NCBI GenBank assembly: GCA_018228645.1
Contig: CP073693.1
Coordinates: 1,324,001 to 1,388,000 of the forward strand
DNA length: 64,000 bases
Direction of reading: 5' to 3'
Source of the DNA: Clostridiaceae bacterium Marseille-Q4143
GTDB taxonomy: Bacteria > Bacillota > Clostridia > Lachnospirales > Lachnospiraceae
Translations under genes and position numbers: made by a program
The notes under the pieces: generated by a model
Databases searched by the model: none
Seen by the model: only the letters and a program-made list of their open reading frames with translations
Told to the model about the DNA's origin: nothing
Part shown: positions 27,342 through 36,601 of the stretch, in pieces
How the letters are laid out: each line of letters begins with the position of its first letter
How positions within the stretch are numbered: position 1 is the stretch's first letter

Positions 27342-30300
27342 ATGAAGTGGAAAGAGATCAGACGGAGAGCAGGCGCGCTTCTTCTTAGTGTTGCCATTTT
27401 TGTGGGAAGTGTACCAATGGGAGGGTATGCTGCGGAAGAGCAGGTGCTGGAAGAATTGCAGGAAATAAGTGATGAAGCATCGGATGAAGAAATAATAACA
27501 ATCCCGGAAGAGGGAGAGGTGGAAACACCGGGTACGGAGATAGAAGAATCTGGAGAGGATGAGAACACTTCGACAGAAAATGAGTCTGGCGAGGGATCAG
27601 AGGAGACACCTGAGCCAGAATCGGAGGAATCAGAACCAGAGGAGCCAGAATCGGAGGAATCAGAACCAGAGGAATCGGAACCGGAGGAATCAGAACCAGA
27701 GGAATCAGAACCAGAGGAATCAGAACCAGAGGAATCGGAACCAGAGGAATCAGAACCAGAGGAATTAGAACCGGAGGAGGCAGAATCGGAGCAGCCGGAC
27801 GACGGCCAGTATCATTTTCAGGAAGGGGATGCGGCCAGCGTGGCAGTCTGGAGAGATCAATACCTTCCAAATGGTTATGAAGATCTTTATGCGCTTGATG
27901 AGGCCTGGTGGGAAAATCTCTATGATTATGAACGGGATCTGGCAGAGTTTTTAAAAGGCTGTATCGTGGATCTCTCGAAAGAGATTTATATTGACGAGAG
28001 TCTGGAAGAGAGCATGCAAGTGCTGGAATCTGGAGTCAGTCCGGAGGATTATTTTGCAGGAACGATTTATGAAGGACTGTCACTTGATGATCTGTACCGG
28101 CTGGAAAACTGTGGAATGAGCTATGATGATCTCTATGAATTCTGGATGGGAGCCTGCGCAGGGGAAGAGAGTGATCTTTATCTGCAGTATCTGGAAGAGG
28201 AAGAAGCACCATCGGAGAAGCTGCAGGTGCTGGCAGAACTGACAGAGAAAATCGCACCAGTCAATGAGATGCTTTATACACCTGCCAACGGGGATCAGGT
28301 GAGCAAGATGTCCGTATCGGCTACCGGATATTCCGGTACCAGTCATGGGACGATCTACAAGTTGACACTTGGTGAGCAGCCGGCCATGTGCCTGAGTATG
28401 GGAAAATCGGCCAGGAGTACTTATCTCTATAAAGCAGATACCGGCACCTATGAAAAAGGAGACGACGGTATTGGTTTTATTACATACTCTTATGGAAGAC
28501 TGGGAGGCGTAAATTATGTGTGTGCACAGGTTGCATTGTGGCTTTATCAGAAATCTGCAGGATATTCTAAAAGTGCAGTGACAGAACGTGCGGCAGCAAT
28601 GTTAAACACATCCGGCATGGATGGGGATGATCTGGACCGATACACGACACTGGTGTGGAATATTTATTCCGGTGCACAGAATCGGACACACAGCTACTAT
28701 ATTTTCCATTCTGATAATTCTAATTCACAGGTCGTATCGACCTCAACATTACCCAAGACTTACATTTATTCCGACGGAGGCAGCAGCGGCGGAGAAACTG
28801 GCGGAGAGACCGGAGGCGGAGAAGAAAGCCGTGAATATGAGACAGGCAGCACTTCAGCCAGTGTATCTGACAGTGTGACAGTACAGGCGCAGGTGACTGT
28901 GACCAAGCATGATGGTTTGACAAATGAGGTGCTGGCAGGCGCGCAGATCCGGATCAACGGGAAAACCTATGGAACCGGCACAGATGGAATGGTCACACAT
29001 ACGGAAGAAGAGACTCATAAAGCAAGTGCGGAAGGTTCCACCTATACATATGTAAAAGACTGGGATTCGCTGGACGCAGAGCAGAGGGCAGATGCAGACA
29101 GCAAAGGCTACTATCACAGTAAGGAGGAAGCAAAAAAAGCGTCCAGAGAAGAAGCGGATAAAAAGGTGCAGGATGAGCTGGATGACTGGAAAGATAGCTG
29201 GAAAAAGAAATTTACGGCAGAAGAGACGGCATCTCCCTATGGATACTGCAATAATCCGGAAAATAGCTGGGAGGTGACTGTAAAGAATAAAAAAAGTAAG
29301 GAGCATGATTTCTACAATAAACCGTGGGAAGCATGGATTCGTGTGACCAAGCACGATTCTGTAACCGGACAGAGCGACGCGTCCCTGGCGGATGCGGAGT
29401 TTTCTGTTTATGAATATCAGAAAGAGACAGGCTCTTATGAACCGTATCATTATGAGGATCGGAAGCTTATGACAGACAGGGAAGATGGAACTTATGAAGT
29501 GGGTCCGTTGTATTACAATCCATCTAATGAAGGACGGTTTATGATTCTGGAGACCCGGTCTCCCTATGGTTATACCATTGACCGGAAGACCAACCGGTTT
29601 TTCATTCAGATTACAGGAGAACAGACGATCATGCTGACGGAAGGCAATGCATACAATCAGGCAGGAACATATCCGGCGGCTTCTGACGCTCCGGCAGATC
29701 TGAAGGCTTATAATGAACCGTGGAAAATCAAAATTCGGGCAGATAAAAGAGATGAGGATACCGGAAAGAAATTGTCGGAAGTCGTATTCCGAATTCTGCG
29801 ATACAACCGGCTGACGAAGGACTATGAGGAGACCACCGATTATCAGCCAAAGGATATTTCCGTAAAAGAACAGGTGGACGGCACTTATTTAAGTGACTGG
29901 ATCTACTGGAATGAACAGAATCGGGGAAAATTTTATCTGGTGGAAAAGCAGGCGCGGAAAGGATATTTCGGAGCATGGAAGGATCGACTGTCAGAACTGA
30001 TTACCGGACATCCGGCCGGCTGGACAGATGATGATGCACAAGGAAAGACCGTCTACTATTTTGAGATCACCGGTTCCCGGACAGAAGAAGGAGAGCAGGC
30101 GGAATACTGCAACCTGAAGACGCTGACGGCGTCGGCAGGGGAGCATGGAACGATCATCAATGAACGCACGAAAGGAAAAGTGACCGTTCAGAAATATGAT
30201 ACGGAATCCGAGAGCATACAGGTGCAGGGAGATGCTGCACTGGAAGGCGCTGTCTATGAACTGCGGGCAGCCGAAGATATCATTCATGCAGACGGACATA

Positions 30301-33300
30301 CAGGAGTCATTTACCGGAAAGGTGATCTGGTCAGAACCGGAATCATCGGAAAGAATGGGATGTTTTCTTTTGATCAGATTGAACTTGGCAAATACACACT
30401 GAAAGAAGTGAAAGCCAGTGAGGGATATATGCTGGATGAGACCACGTATTTTCTGACTTTTACCTGGGATGATGAGACACAGAGGGTGATTCTTCGTGAT
30501 GAGACAGCCCGTTCAGACCGTAATACTCTGACGATGGATGATGCGGATTCCGGGCATGAGAAGATCTATACCGGTGATTATGTGCAGAAGAAAGCATTTT
30601 CGCTTATAAAGACGTCGGACAATCAGTATCAGACAGAACTGATTCCGGTGAAAAATGCAGGATTTACGGTATATCTGGTCTCGGAACTCGCAGGGGTAAG
30701 AAACAGGCATCTACAGCCGGAAAACGGAAAGACCTGGTCGGCAGATGATATCCGACAATTTTATGATTATGATTTTACCGGTGAGCGTGCGGCAACGGTT
30801 TATAAGAGAAGTATGGAGACCTGGACGGAAGGCGATCGGAGATGGCTTGCCAGCGTGTCTGGTGGAAAAGCAAATGAATACCTGGTAAAAGAGATGTTTA
30901 CTGATGAGAAAGGGGCACTTGTTTCGCCGGAACTGCCATTTGGCACATATGTGGTTGTAGAGACTACGACACCCGAAAATCATGAGATGGCACGACCATT
31001 TTTTGTGTGGATTACAGACGACGGCGGTGTCTGCTATACAGACAGTACGAGACAGGTGATGAAAGAAGTCTTCAGTGAGGCAAGAGATATCCGCTTCGGC
31101 GACCATCAAAATGCGTCTATTTACAAAGACACGGGAGTATATCGGGCAAATGCAGTGGAAGGACGTATTCCGCAGGAAACCAGATATATTTCCAATAACA
31201 GGACAGAGACCTATATCCGGCTGGTAAAGACGGATACAGACTTCATGGCACCGGATGGAACGCTTCTGACTCCGGAAGAGATGGTGAAGGGGACCGTGCT
31301 GAAGGAGGGGGCTTCTTATCGAATCAAAGCCACATTGGATCAGAGAGAATATGAGCTGCTTCTGAAAAATGGCTGGAAACAGGATAGAGATGGTTATATC
31401 TGGTATTACGAACCGGCATCTCGCAAAAAGTATGGGACAGTTGACTGTCCGTTTGCTCCGACGCTGCTCAAGAATGCGCAGGGGAAAATTGTGGACTGCT
31501 ATCTCACAATTCCGGCAAAATTGCCGACCGGTTCCTATGAACTGACAGAACTGACTGCACCGGAAGGCTATGTACAGAACGGAGCTGAGCAGCGATTGGC
31601 TGATACCAGTGAAGATCGCCTGCTCAGTTATCGAATTGAGACAGCGGAAAAGAGATCCATCCGTTTTGTGATTGACAATGCAACGGTTTATCCGGATGGA
31701 CAGATGGGAAACAATCGCTATACACTGATGGATCAGTATGGAAATCTGATCTGCACAGTCTGCCAGGATAATCAGGAACAGAAAGGAATTCTGGAACTGA
31801 TCAAACACGGTGAAAAGCTGTATGGGGCTTCAGACAGGGAAGGAACTGCGTTGAAAGAGAAGATCAGCACATCTCATTTTCGCCGAATCTGGAATGCAGC
31901 AGAGTATGAGGTCAGAGATCAGGTATTTGAATATCAGGATGCCCCCATTGAGGGAGCCGTGTTTGAGGTGTATGCAGCGGAAGACATCTATACCCAGGAA
32001 CTGGACCGCAGACTTTTGGAAGAATATGGGGTAGATACGGATGCTTACCTTGTATGGCATCAGGATGAGAAGATTGCGACCCTGACTACAGACAGAACAG
32101 GTTATGCTTATCTTGCAGATCTCTATATTGGTTCTTACTATATCCGGGAAGTGACTGCAGGCGATGGATTTGTTCTGAATCCGGAAGTACAGTATTTCTC
32201 CATTACCCCACAGGAGCAGACTGTGAACTTTGAGTGGGTGAGCAGCGATTATGTCAATGCACGTCAGAAGATCCGCGTGGGAGTGGAGAAGACAGATGTG
32301 GAGACGAAAGAGCCTTTGGCAGGAGCAGTCTACGGCCTGTACAACCGGGAGGATATTTACAGTTATATTAAGGAAAATCCGGATGAAACCGTGCCAGATT
32401 ACCGTCATGTCCAGACTGTCTTTCATTACGTCAATCAGGATGAGGGAAGGCTTCTGATTCCGGCGAATACGCTGATTGCTACGGCTGTGACGGATGAAGA
32501 AGGCCGGGCGGTATTTACAGAAGACCTGCCGCTTGGCCAGTATTACATTCGGGAGCTGGAGGCGCCGACAGGTTATACTACCACGGATCAGATGGTGGAA
32601 GTGGATGCTTCTTATGAAGGAGAGTCTGGCTCCCAGGAAGTGGAGATACAGGATCACACAAATATCCGATATGAAAATCAGAAGACAAAGCATATCTTTG
32701 TCAAATCAGATATCGTCTCTGGCGTGACTATTCCAGGTGCTTATCTGGAAATCTGGGAAATTCTTGTGGATGAACACGGAAATCTCCGGAAGCAGGCAGA
32801 TGGTTCCTGGATGCTGGCGGAGAAACCGTCTGCCAGCTGGGTGTCAAAGGCAGCCTGGGAAGAACTGCATTATTTCTATGAGAAAGACGGATATTATATG
32901 GAGCTTGCCTCACCGGAAGAACTGCCGGAAGGTGAGACGCTGCTTACGAAAGAAGGACATCTGATTGAGAAACTGGAGGTCGGAAAACAGTATGTACTTC
33001 GTGAGACACTGGCACCGGAAAACTATGTGGGATATGAGGCTTCTTCGGAGGAGACCAAAGAGGCAAACCGGGAACTGAATCCGGCCACGGAAGAAGTCCG
33101 TTTTCTGGTGGAAAATGATAACCTCGTTGCAGAGCACAATCTGAAGAACCAGCGGACGGTGGGAAGTTTCTCTGTGACCAAAGAGGGAGAATTTTTTACC
33201 GGAATCCGTCAGAACCTGCTGAAGATGATTTTTCAGTATCTGTTTGGCCGCGTGGAGCAGGCACAGTTTGATGTATTTGTACGGGATGATATTTTTACAC

Positions 33301-34817
33301 CGGATGGAACCGGATGTTATGCAGAATGGACCAACAGCGAGGGCGAGACATTGGAACTTAAAAAAGATGTGAAGATAGAGACTGTCAAGACAGACAGGAC
33401 GGGAATCGCATCGGTGAAAAATCTGCCGCTTGGAAGTTATTATATCCGGGAAGTGAAAGCCGGTGATGGAAGTTTTCTTTTAAATCCGGAGGTGAAAGAC
33501 GTGGTACTTGTCTATGAAGGACAGGAAGTGCCGGTTGTCTGGGCGGAAGACACGCCATATATCAATGAACGGCAGAAGGTGTTCATCAAACTTGTAAAAT
33601 ACAGTGATAAAAATCTGCCGGTAGAAGGTGCGGTTTTCGGACTTTTTGCTGAGGAAGATCTGTATGGTTATGTGATCAGCGGAGAACGGGTGGTGACACC
33701 GTATGAAGAACCGATGATCCCAAAAGACCAGCTTCTGGAAACAGTGGTCAGTGACTCTGACGGTCAGGTTCTTTTTGAGGCAGATCTGCCCTGCGGATAT
33801 TATTATGTGGAGGAACTCTGTCCGGCAAGCGGATATCTTCAGAATCCGGAACGGTATCATTTCGATGCTTCTTATACCGGGCAGGATGGGGAAGAAGTGC
33901 TTGTATTCCGTCAGGAAGTAAGAAACACACAGACTTCCGTGTCTGTGAGCAAACGAGATCTGATGAATGGGGAAGAACTGGAAGGAGCAGAGCTTGCGGT
34001 TATCGAAAAAGAAACAGGAAAAATAGTGGATGCCTGGATTTCAGATAAGAAACCGCACGAGATCCGGGGACTAAAACAGACCGGTGAGCAGGAACACATC
34101 TATCTTTTAAGAGAAATACGTCCGACAGATGGTTATGTGACAGCAGAGGAAATTCCATTCCGGCTGATACAGAAGACAGACGGGGATGGAGAATGGCTTC
34201 AGGAGTGGACGGTGCAGATTCAGAAAACTGCCGGTGGCATCACGTACTGGAAGGATCTGGATGCACATCAGATTATTATGGAAGATGATATTACCCGGGT
34301 GGAAATAAGAAAGACAGAAAGTGACGGAAAGACGTTTCTGGCAGGCGCAGAGCTTGTACTGCTTCGGGAAGATGGAAGCGAGGCGGTATCGTTTATTACG
34401 CATGTGGAAGAAAGCTTTTATATGGAAAAGCTACCGATTGGTCACTATATTCTGAAAGAACGTTCTGCTCCGGATGGATATGAGATCGCGGAACCAATGG
34501 AAATTGTAGTGAAGGACACAGGGGAAAAGCAGGTCTTTGTGCTGATTAATGAGTTATTACCGGAATCTGAGCAAGAGCAGCCGGAAGAACCGGAGGAAGA
34601 ACAGCCGGAAGAGTCGAAATCTGAGCAGAAACCAAGGACGAAACATTCTGACGGAAAAACTGAGCAGGAAATTCCGGTCAGTACACCGGAGCAGATCGAA
34701 TCGGCACATACCGGTGATGCTGTATTTTCCATACTGTTGCTGGCGCTTGTCTGCGCATCTATGGCAGGTTTTGGCATCGGAGTTGCGGTCTATGACTGGA
34801 GACGCAGAAGAAAATAA
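27342..34817 (+). CDS. Giant thioester / Cna-B-type (VaFE-repeat) cell-wall-anchored adhesin
   Basis: A 2491-residue surface protein. A signal peptide (ending near GGYAAEE) is followed by a Glu/Pro/Ser spacer with SEPEE repeats. About residues 320-480 look like a thioester domain: Cys350 in PAMCLSMG and Gln396 in CAQVALWLY, the two residues that form the internal thioester in streptococcal adhesins. A Gly-rich linker (near 28780) leads to a long series of Cna-B/SpaA-type beta-sandwich domains, recognisable by their ending motif Y-x-x-x-E-x-x-A/P-x-x-G-Y (for example YTLKEVKASEGYMLDE, YYIRELEAPTGYTTTD, YILKERSAPDGYEIAE). The Lys, Asn and Glu residues for isopeptide cross-links are present in many. 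The C terminus has AHTGD, a membrane helix and RRRRK. The start follows AAGGAGAAAG. It probably attaches covalently to host or dietary surfaces. Confidence 0.88.
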   Translation: MKWKEIRRRAGALLLSVAIFVGSVPMGGYAAEEQVLEELQEISDEASDEEIITIPEEGEVETPGTEIEESGEDENTSTENESGEGSEETPEPESEESEPEEPESEESEPEESEPEESEPEESEPEESEPEESEPEESEPEELEPEEAESEQPDDGQYHFQEGDAASVAVWRDQYLPNGYEDLYALDEAWWENLYDYERDLAEFLKGCIVDLSKEIYIDESLEESMQVLESGVSPEDYFAGTIYEGLSLDDLYRLENCGMSYDDLYEFWMGACAGEESDLYLQYLEEEEAPSEKLQVLAELTEKIAPVNEMLYTPANGDQVSKMSVSATGYSGTSHGTIYKLTLGEQPAMCLSMGKSARSTYLYKADTGTYEKGDDGIGFITYSYGRLGGVNYVCAQVALWLYQKSAGYSKSAVTERAAAMLNTSGMDGDDLDRYTTLVWNIYSGAQNRTHSYYIFHSDNSNSQVVSTSTLPKTYIYSDGGSSGGETGGETGGGEESREYETGSTSASVSDSVTVQAQVTVTKHDGLTNEVLAGAQIRINGKTYGTGTDGMVTHTEEETHKASAEGSTYTYVKDWDSLDAEQRADADSKGYYHSKEEAKKASREEADKKVQDELDDWKDSWKKKFTAEETASPYGYCNNPENSWEVTVKNKKSKEHDFYNKPWEAWIRVTKHDSVTGQSDASLADAEFSVYEYQKETGSYEPYHYEDRKLMTDREDGTYEVGPLYYNPSNEGRFMILETRSPYGYTIDRKTNRFFIQITGEQTIMLTEGNAYNQAGTYPAASDAPADLKAYNEPWKIKIRADKRDEDTGKKLSEVVFRILRYNRLTKDYEETTDYQPKDISVKEQVDGTYLSDWIYWNEQNRGKFYLVEKQARKGYFGAWKDRLSELITGHPAGWTDDDAQGKTVYYFEITGSRTEEGEQAEYCNLKTLTASAGEHGTIINERTKGKVTVQKYDTESESIQVQGDAALEGAVYELRAAEDIIHADGHTGVIYRKGDLVRTGIIGKNGMFSFDQIELGKYTLKEVKASEGYMLDETTYFLTFTWDDETQRVILRDETARSDRNTLTMDDADSGHEKIYTGDYVQKKAFSLIKTSDNQYQTELIPVKNAGFTVYLVSELAGVRNRHLQPENGKTWSADDIRQFYDYDFTGERAATVYKRSMETWTEGDRRWLASVSGGKANEYLVKEMFTDEKGALVSPELPFGTYVVVETTTPENHEMARPFFVWITDDGGVCYTDSTRQVMKEVFSEARDIRFGDHQNASIYKDTGVYRANAVEGRIPQETRYISNNRTETYIRLVKTDTDFMAPDGTLLTPEEMVKGTVLKEGASYRIKATLDQREYELLLKNGWKQDRDGYIWYYEPASRKKYGTVDCPFAPTLLKNAQGKIVDCYLTIPAKLPTGSYELTELTAPEGYVQNGAEQRLADTSEDRLLSYRIETAEKRSIRFVIDNATVYPDGQMGNNRYTLMDQYGNLICTVCQDNQEQKGILELIKHGEKLYGASDREGTALKEKISTSHFRRIWNAAEYEVRDQVFEYQDAPIEGAVFEVYAAEDIYTQELDRRLLEEYGVDTDAYLVWHQDEKIATLTTDRTGYAYLADLYIGSYYIREVTAGDGFVLNPEVQYFSITPQEQTVNFEWVSSDYVNARQKIRVGVEKTDVETKEPLAGAVYGLYNREDIYSYIKENPDETVPDYRHVQTVFHYVNQDEGRLLIPANTLIATAVTDEEGRAVFTEDLPLGQYYIRELEAPTGYTTTDQMVEVDASYEGESGSQEVEIQDHTNIRYENQKTKHIFVKSDIVSGVTIPGAYLEIWEILVDEHGNLRKQADGSWMLAEKPSASWVSKAAWEELHYFYEKDGYYMELASPEELPEGETLLTKEGHLIEKLEVGKQYVLRETLAPENYVGYEASSEETKEANRELNPATEEVRFLVENDNLVAEHNLKNQRTVGSFSVTKEGEFFTGIRQNLLKMIFQYLFGRVEQAQFDVFVRDDIFTPDGTGCYAEWTNSEGETLELKKDVKIETVKTDRTGIASVKNLPLGSYYIREVKAGDGSFLLNPEVKDVVLVYEGQEVPVVWAEDTPYINERQKVFIKLVKYSDKNLPVEGAVFGLFAEEDLYGYVISGERVVTPYEEPMIPKDQLLETVVSDSDGQVLFEADLPCGYYYVEELCPASGYLQNPERYHFDASYTGQDGEEVLVFRQEVRNTQTSVSVSKRDLMNGEELEGAELAVIEKETGKIVDAWISDKKPHEIRGLKQTGEQEHIYLLREIRPTDGYVTAEEIPFRLIQKTDGDGEWLQEWTVQIQKTAGGITYWKDLDAHQIIMEDDITRVEIRKTESDGKTFLAGAELVLLREDGSEAVSFITHVEESFYMEKLPIGHYILKERSAPDGYEIAEPMEIVVKDTGEKQVFVLINELLPESEQEQPEEPEEEQPEESKSEQKPRTKHSDGKTEQEIPVSTPEQIESAHTGDAVFSILLLALVCASMAGFGIGVAVYDWRRRRK
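27616..27786 (+). repeat. 15-bp tandem repeat encoding SEPEE units
   Basis: About eleven near-identical 15-base units of the type GAATCAGAACCAGAG lie inside the adhesin gene, coding for Ser-Glu-Pro-Glu-Glu. Differences are mainly silent (TCA/TCG, CCA/CCG). Units are in frame, so slippage would change spacer length without breaking the protein. Confidence 0.9.
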
Positions 34818-34888
34818 AGCAAAGTAGCGATTCTGCGACAGGTATGCTATACTGGGAATATCAGTGAATGAAGAACAGGAGAGTATAT

Positions 34889-35731
34889 ATGCCGCAGATT
34901 ATAGAGATTACCGATTTTTCTGCACCGGAGCTGGATGTCTATGCGAGACTTCGGGAAACACAGCTTTTGAATCGTCATGAGCCGGAGAATGGGATTTTTA
35001 TTGCAGAGAGTCCAAGAGTGATCGAACGGGCGTTGGATGCAGGCTGTATTCCGCTTTCATTTCTGGCGGAGAAAAAGCATGTGGAGACAGAGGCGAAGGA
35101 ACTGATTGCGCGCTGCGGCGAGGTACCGGTCTATGTGGCGGAGTTTGATGTGCTGACTCAGATTACCGGCTACAAACTGACCAGGGGAATGCTGTGTGCC
35201 ATGAGACGACCGCCGCTTCGTACACCTACGGAAGTATGTACAGGTGCAAGAAGAATTGCCATTTTGGAAAATGTCGTGAATCCTACCAATGTGGGAGCTA
35301 TCTTCAGATCAGCGGCAGCTCTTAATATGGATGCGGTTCTCTTAACGCCTGACTGCAGTGATCCGTTGTACCGCCGGGCAATCAGAGTCAGTATGGGAAC
35401 GGTTTTTCAGATCCCATGGGCATTTCTGGATGAGCAGATGCTGTGGCCGGAGGATGGTATCGCATTCTTGAGAGAGCAGGGATTCAAAAACGTTGCCATG
35501 GCGCTTCGGAATGATACCGTGAATATTGACGACCCGGTTCTTCAGAAGGAAGAAAAACTGGCCATCATTCTGGGAACAGAAGGAGAAGGACTTCTCACGG
35601 AGACTATAGATGGCTGCGATTATACTGTAAAAATTCCCATGTCACATGGGGTGGATTCCCTGAATGTAGCGGCGGCCAGCGCAGTGGCATTCTGGGAGCT
35701 TGGAAAGCATAACAGTACTGGAGGAGAATAA
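34889..35731 (+). CDS. TrmH/SpoU-family RNA methyltransferase
   Basis: A 280-residue SPOUT-class RNA 2'-O-methyltransferase. The three SpoU motifs are seen in order: ENVVNPTNVGAIFRSAAALN, AIILGTEGEGL, and the C-terminal KIPMSHGVDSLNVAAASAVA. The N-terminal 100 residues match the substrate-binding domain of the family (NGIFIAESPRVIERAL). The ATG at 34889 follows CAGGAGAG. The target base, tRNA or rRNA, cannot be read. The next gene starts two bases behind its stop. Confidence 0.9.
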   Translation: MPQIIEITDFSAPELDVYARLRETQLLNRHEPENGIFIAESPRVIERALDAGCIPLSFLAEKKHVETEAKELIARCGEVPVYVAEFDVLTQITGYKLTRGMLCAMRRPPLRTPTEVCTGARRIAILENVVNPTNVGAIFRSAAALNMDAVLLTPDCSDPLYRRAIRVSMGTVFQIPWAFLDEQMLWPEDGIAFLREQGFKNVAMALRNDTVNIDDPVLQKEEKLAIILGTEGEGLLTETIDGCDYTVKIPMSHGVDSLNVAAASAVAFWELGKHNSTGGE

Positions 35732-35733
35732 CG

Positions 35734-36183
35734 GTGAAGAATACAACATATGGAAAAAAATACGGGAAAAAAACTGCAAAACCGACTGTGAAGAACAATG
35801 CGCCGAAAGGTCCGCAGATGCCGAAAGAATGGCTGTATCTGGCAGAAGATGAGATTACACCGGCTCAGATTTATGGGCTTTTCGCAGAGGAGAAGAGCTG
35901 GAAGGCAGAATACTGGGAAGAAGCGGAAGTAGTGGAGATTGAACTTCCGGAGGCAGGTTCTGTGGATATGGAGAACCTTGGCGGTGCTTCAGAAGATGAA
36001 GCCATGGAAGCTTATATGAAAGATCGCCGTCTTCATACAGCCTATGCTGTGACGATTCGCCCGGATGATTTTGAAGAGGCAAAAAAGGTAATGGAATATA
36101 TCAGCAGCCATCTGGGCGGCTATTTCTGTGGGGATACGGATGATTTTCAGCCGGAGATCCAGGCAGAAGGGGAATTTTTATGA
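35734..36183 (+). CDS. Conserved-type hypothetical protein, acidic with basic N terminus
   Basis: A 149-residue protein starting at GTG two bases behind the methyltransferase stop, with GGAGGAG inside the end of that gene; the two are surely co-translated. The first 25 residues are very basic (KKYGKKTAKPTVKN), the rest acidic. No family is recognised. The tail (DDFEEAKKVMEYISSHLGGY) suggests a small alpha-beta fold. The basic start and the operon partner would fit an RNA-associated role, but this is a guess. Confidence 0.75.
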   Translation: MKNTTYGKKYGKKTAKPTVKNNAPKGPQMPKEWLYLAEDEITPAQIYGLFAEEKSWKAEYWEEAEVVEIELPEAGSVDMENLGGASEDEAMEAYMKDRRLHTAYAVTIRPDDFEEAKKVMEYISSHLGGYFCGDTDDFQPEIQAEGEFL

Positions 36184-36190
36184 AAAACAA

Positions 36191-36252
36191 TTGACATATA
36201 TAGACTGTCGATATACTATATAGTTAATCTATATATAGATAAACTATATAAT
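36191..36252 (+). promoter_or_regulatory. Promoter and large palindromic operator for the PadR operon
   Basis: TTGACA at 36191-36196 with TACTAT at 36214-36219 (17-base spacer). The -10 region lies in a near-perfect 38-base A+T palindrome (36215-36252) centred on CTATATATAG, whose arms read CTATATAGTTAATC and GATAAACTATATA. A PadR dimer, or two, would cover the promoter: classical auto-repression. Confidence 0.7.
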
Positions 36253-36269
36253 GACAGGAGGATCATATT

Positions 36270-36599
36270 ATGGCAATTGACAGAAGTCTGGTGTCCGGAA
36301 GTATGGGGATGCTGATATTAAGACTGCTTTCAGAAAAAGACATGTATGGATATGAGATGATTGATACGCTGAAGAAGCGTTCAGAAAATGTATTTGAGCT
36401 GAAAGCGGGAACTCTGTATCCACTGCTTCACGGTCTGGAAGAAAAACAGTTCCTCAATTCCTATGAGCAGGAAGTGCTGGGGAAAGTCCGGAAATATTAT
36501 CAGATTACTCCGGAAGGCAGAAAGCATCTGGAGCAGAAAAAAGAGGAGTGGAAGGAATACTCAAAAGCAGTCGGCAATGTTCTGGCGATGGAGGTGTAA
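36270..36599 (+). CDS. PadR-family transcriptional regulator
   Basis: A 109-residue PadR protein: winged helix (LRLLSEKDMYGYEMIDTLKK, LKAGTLYPLLHGLEEKQFL) with the conserved YYQITPEGRKHLE wing and a short C-terminal helix for dimerisation. These repressors often sense a toxic small molecule and control a membrane protein gene directly downstream, as here. AGGAGGATC precedes the ATG. Its stop codon is two bases before the next start. The operator palindrome in its promoter suggests auto-regulation. Confidence 0.92.
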   Translation: MAIDRSLVSGSMGMLILRLLSEKDMYGYEMIDTLKKRSENVFELKAGTLYPLLHGLEEKQFLNSYEQEVLGKVRKYYQITPEGRKHLEQKKEEWKEYSKAVGNVLAMEV

Positions 36600-36601
36600 A
36601 C

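Noticed and set aside
27616..27786. CRISPR-like or regulatory tandem repeat
   Set aside because: The 15-base units are in frame and encode SEPEE spacer residues with silent variation.
30711..32693. Long minus-strand frames opposite the giant adhesin
   Set aside because: They arise from the codon bias of the adhesin gene; no start signals and no protein-like composition.
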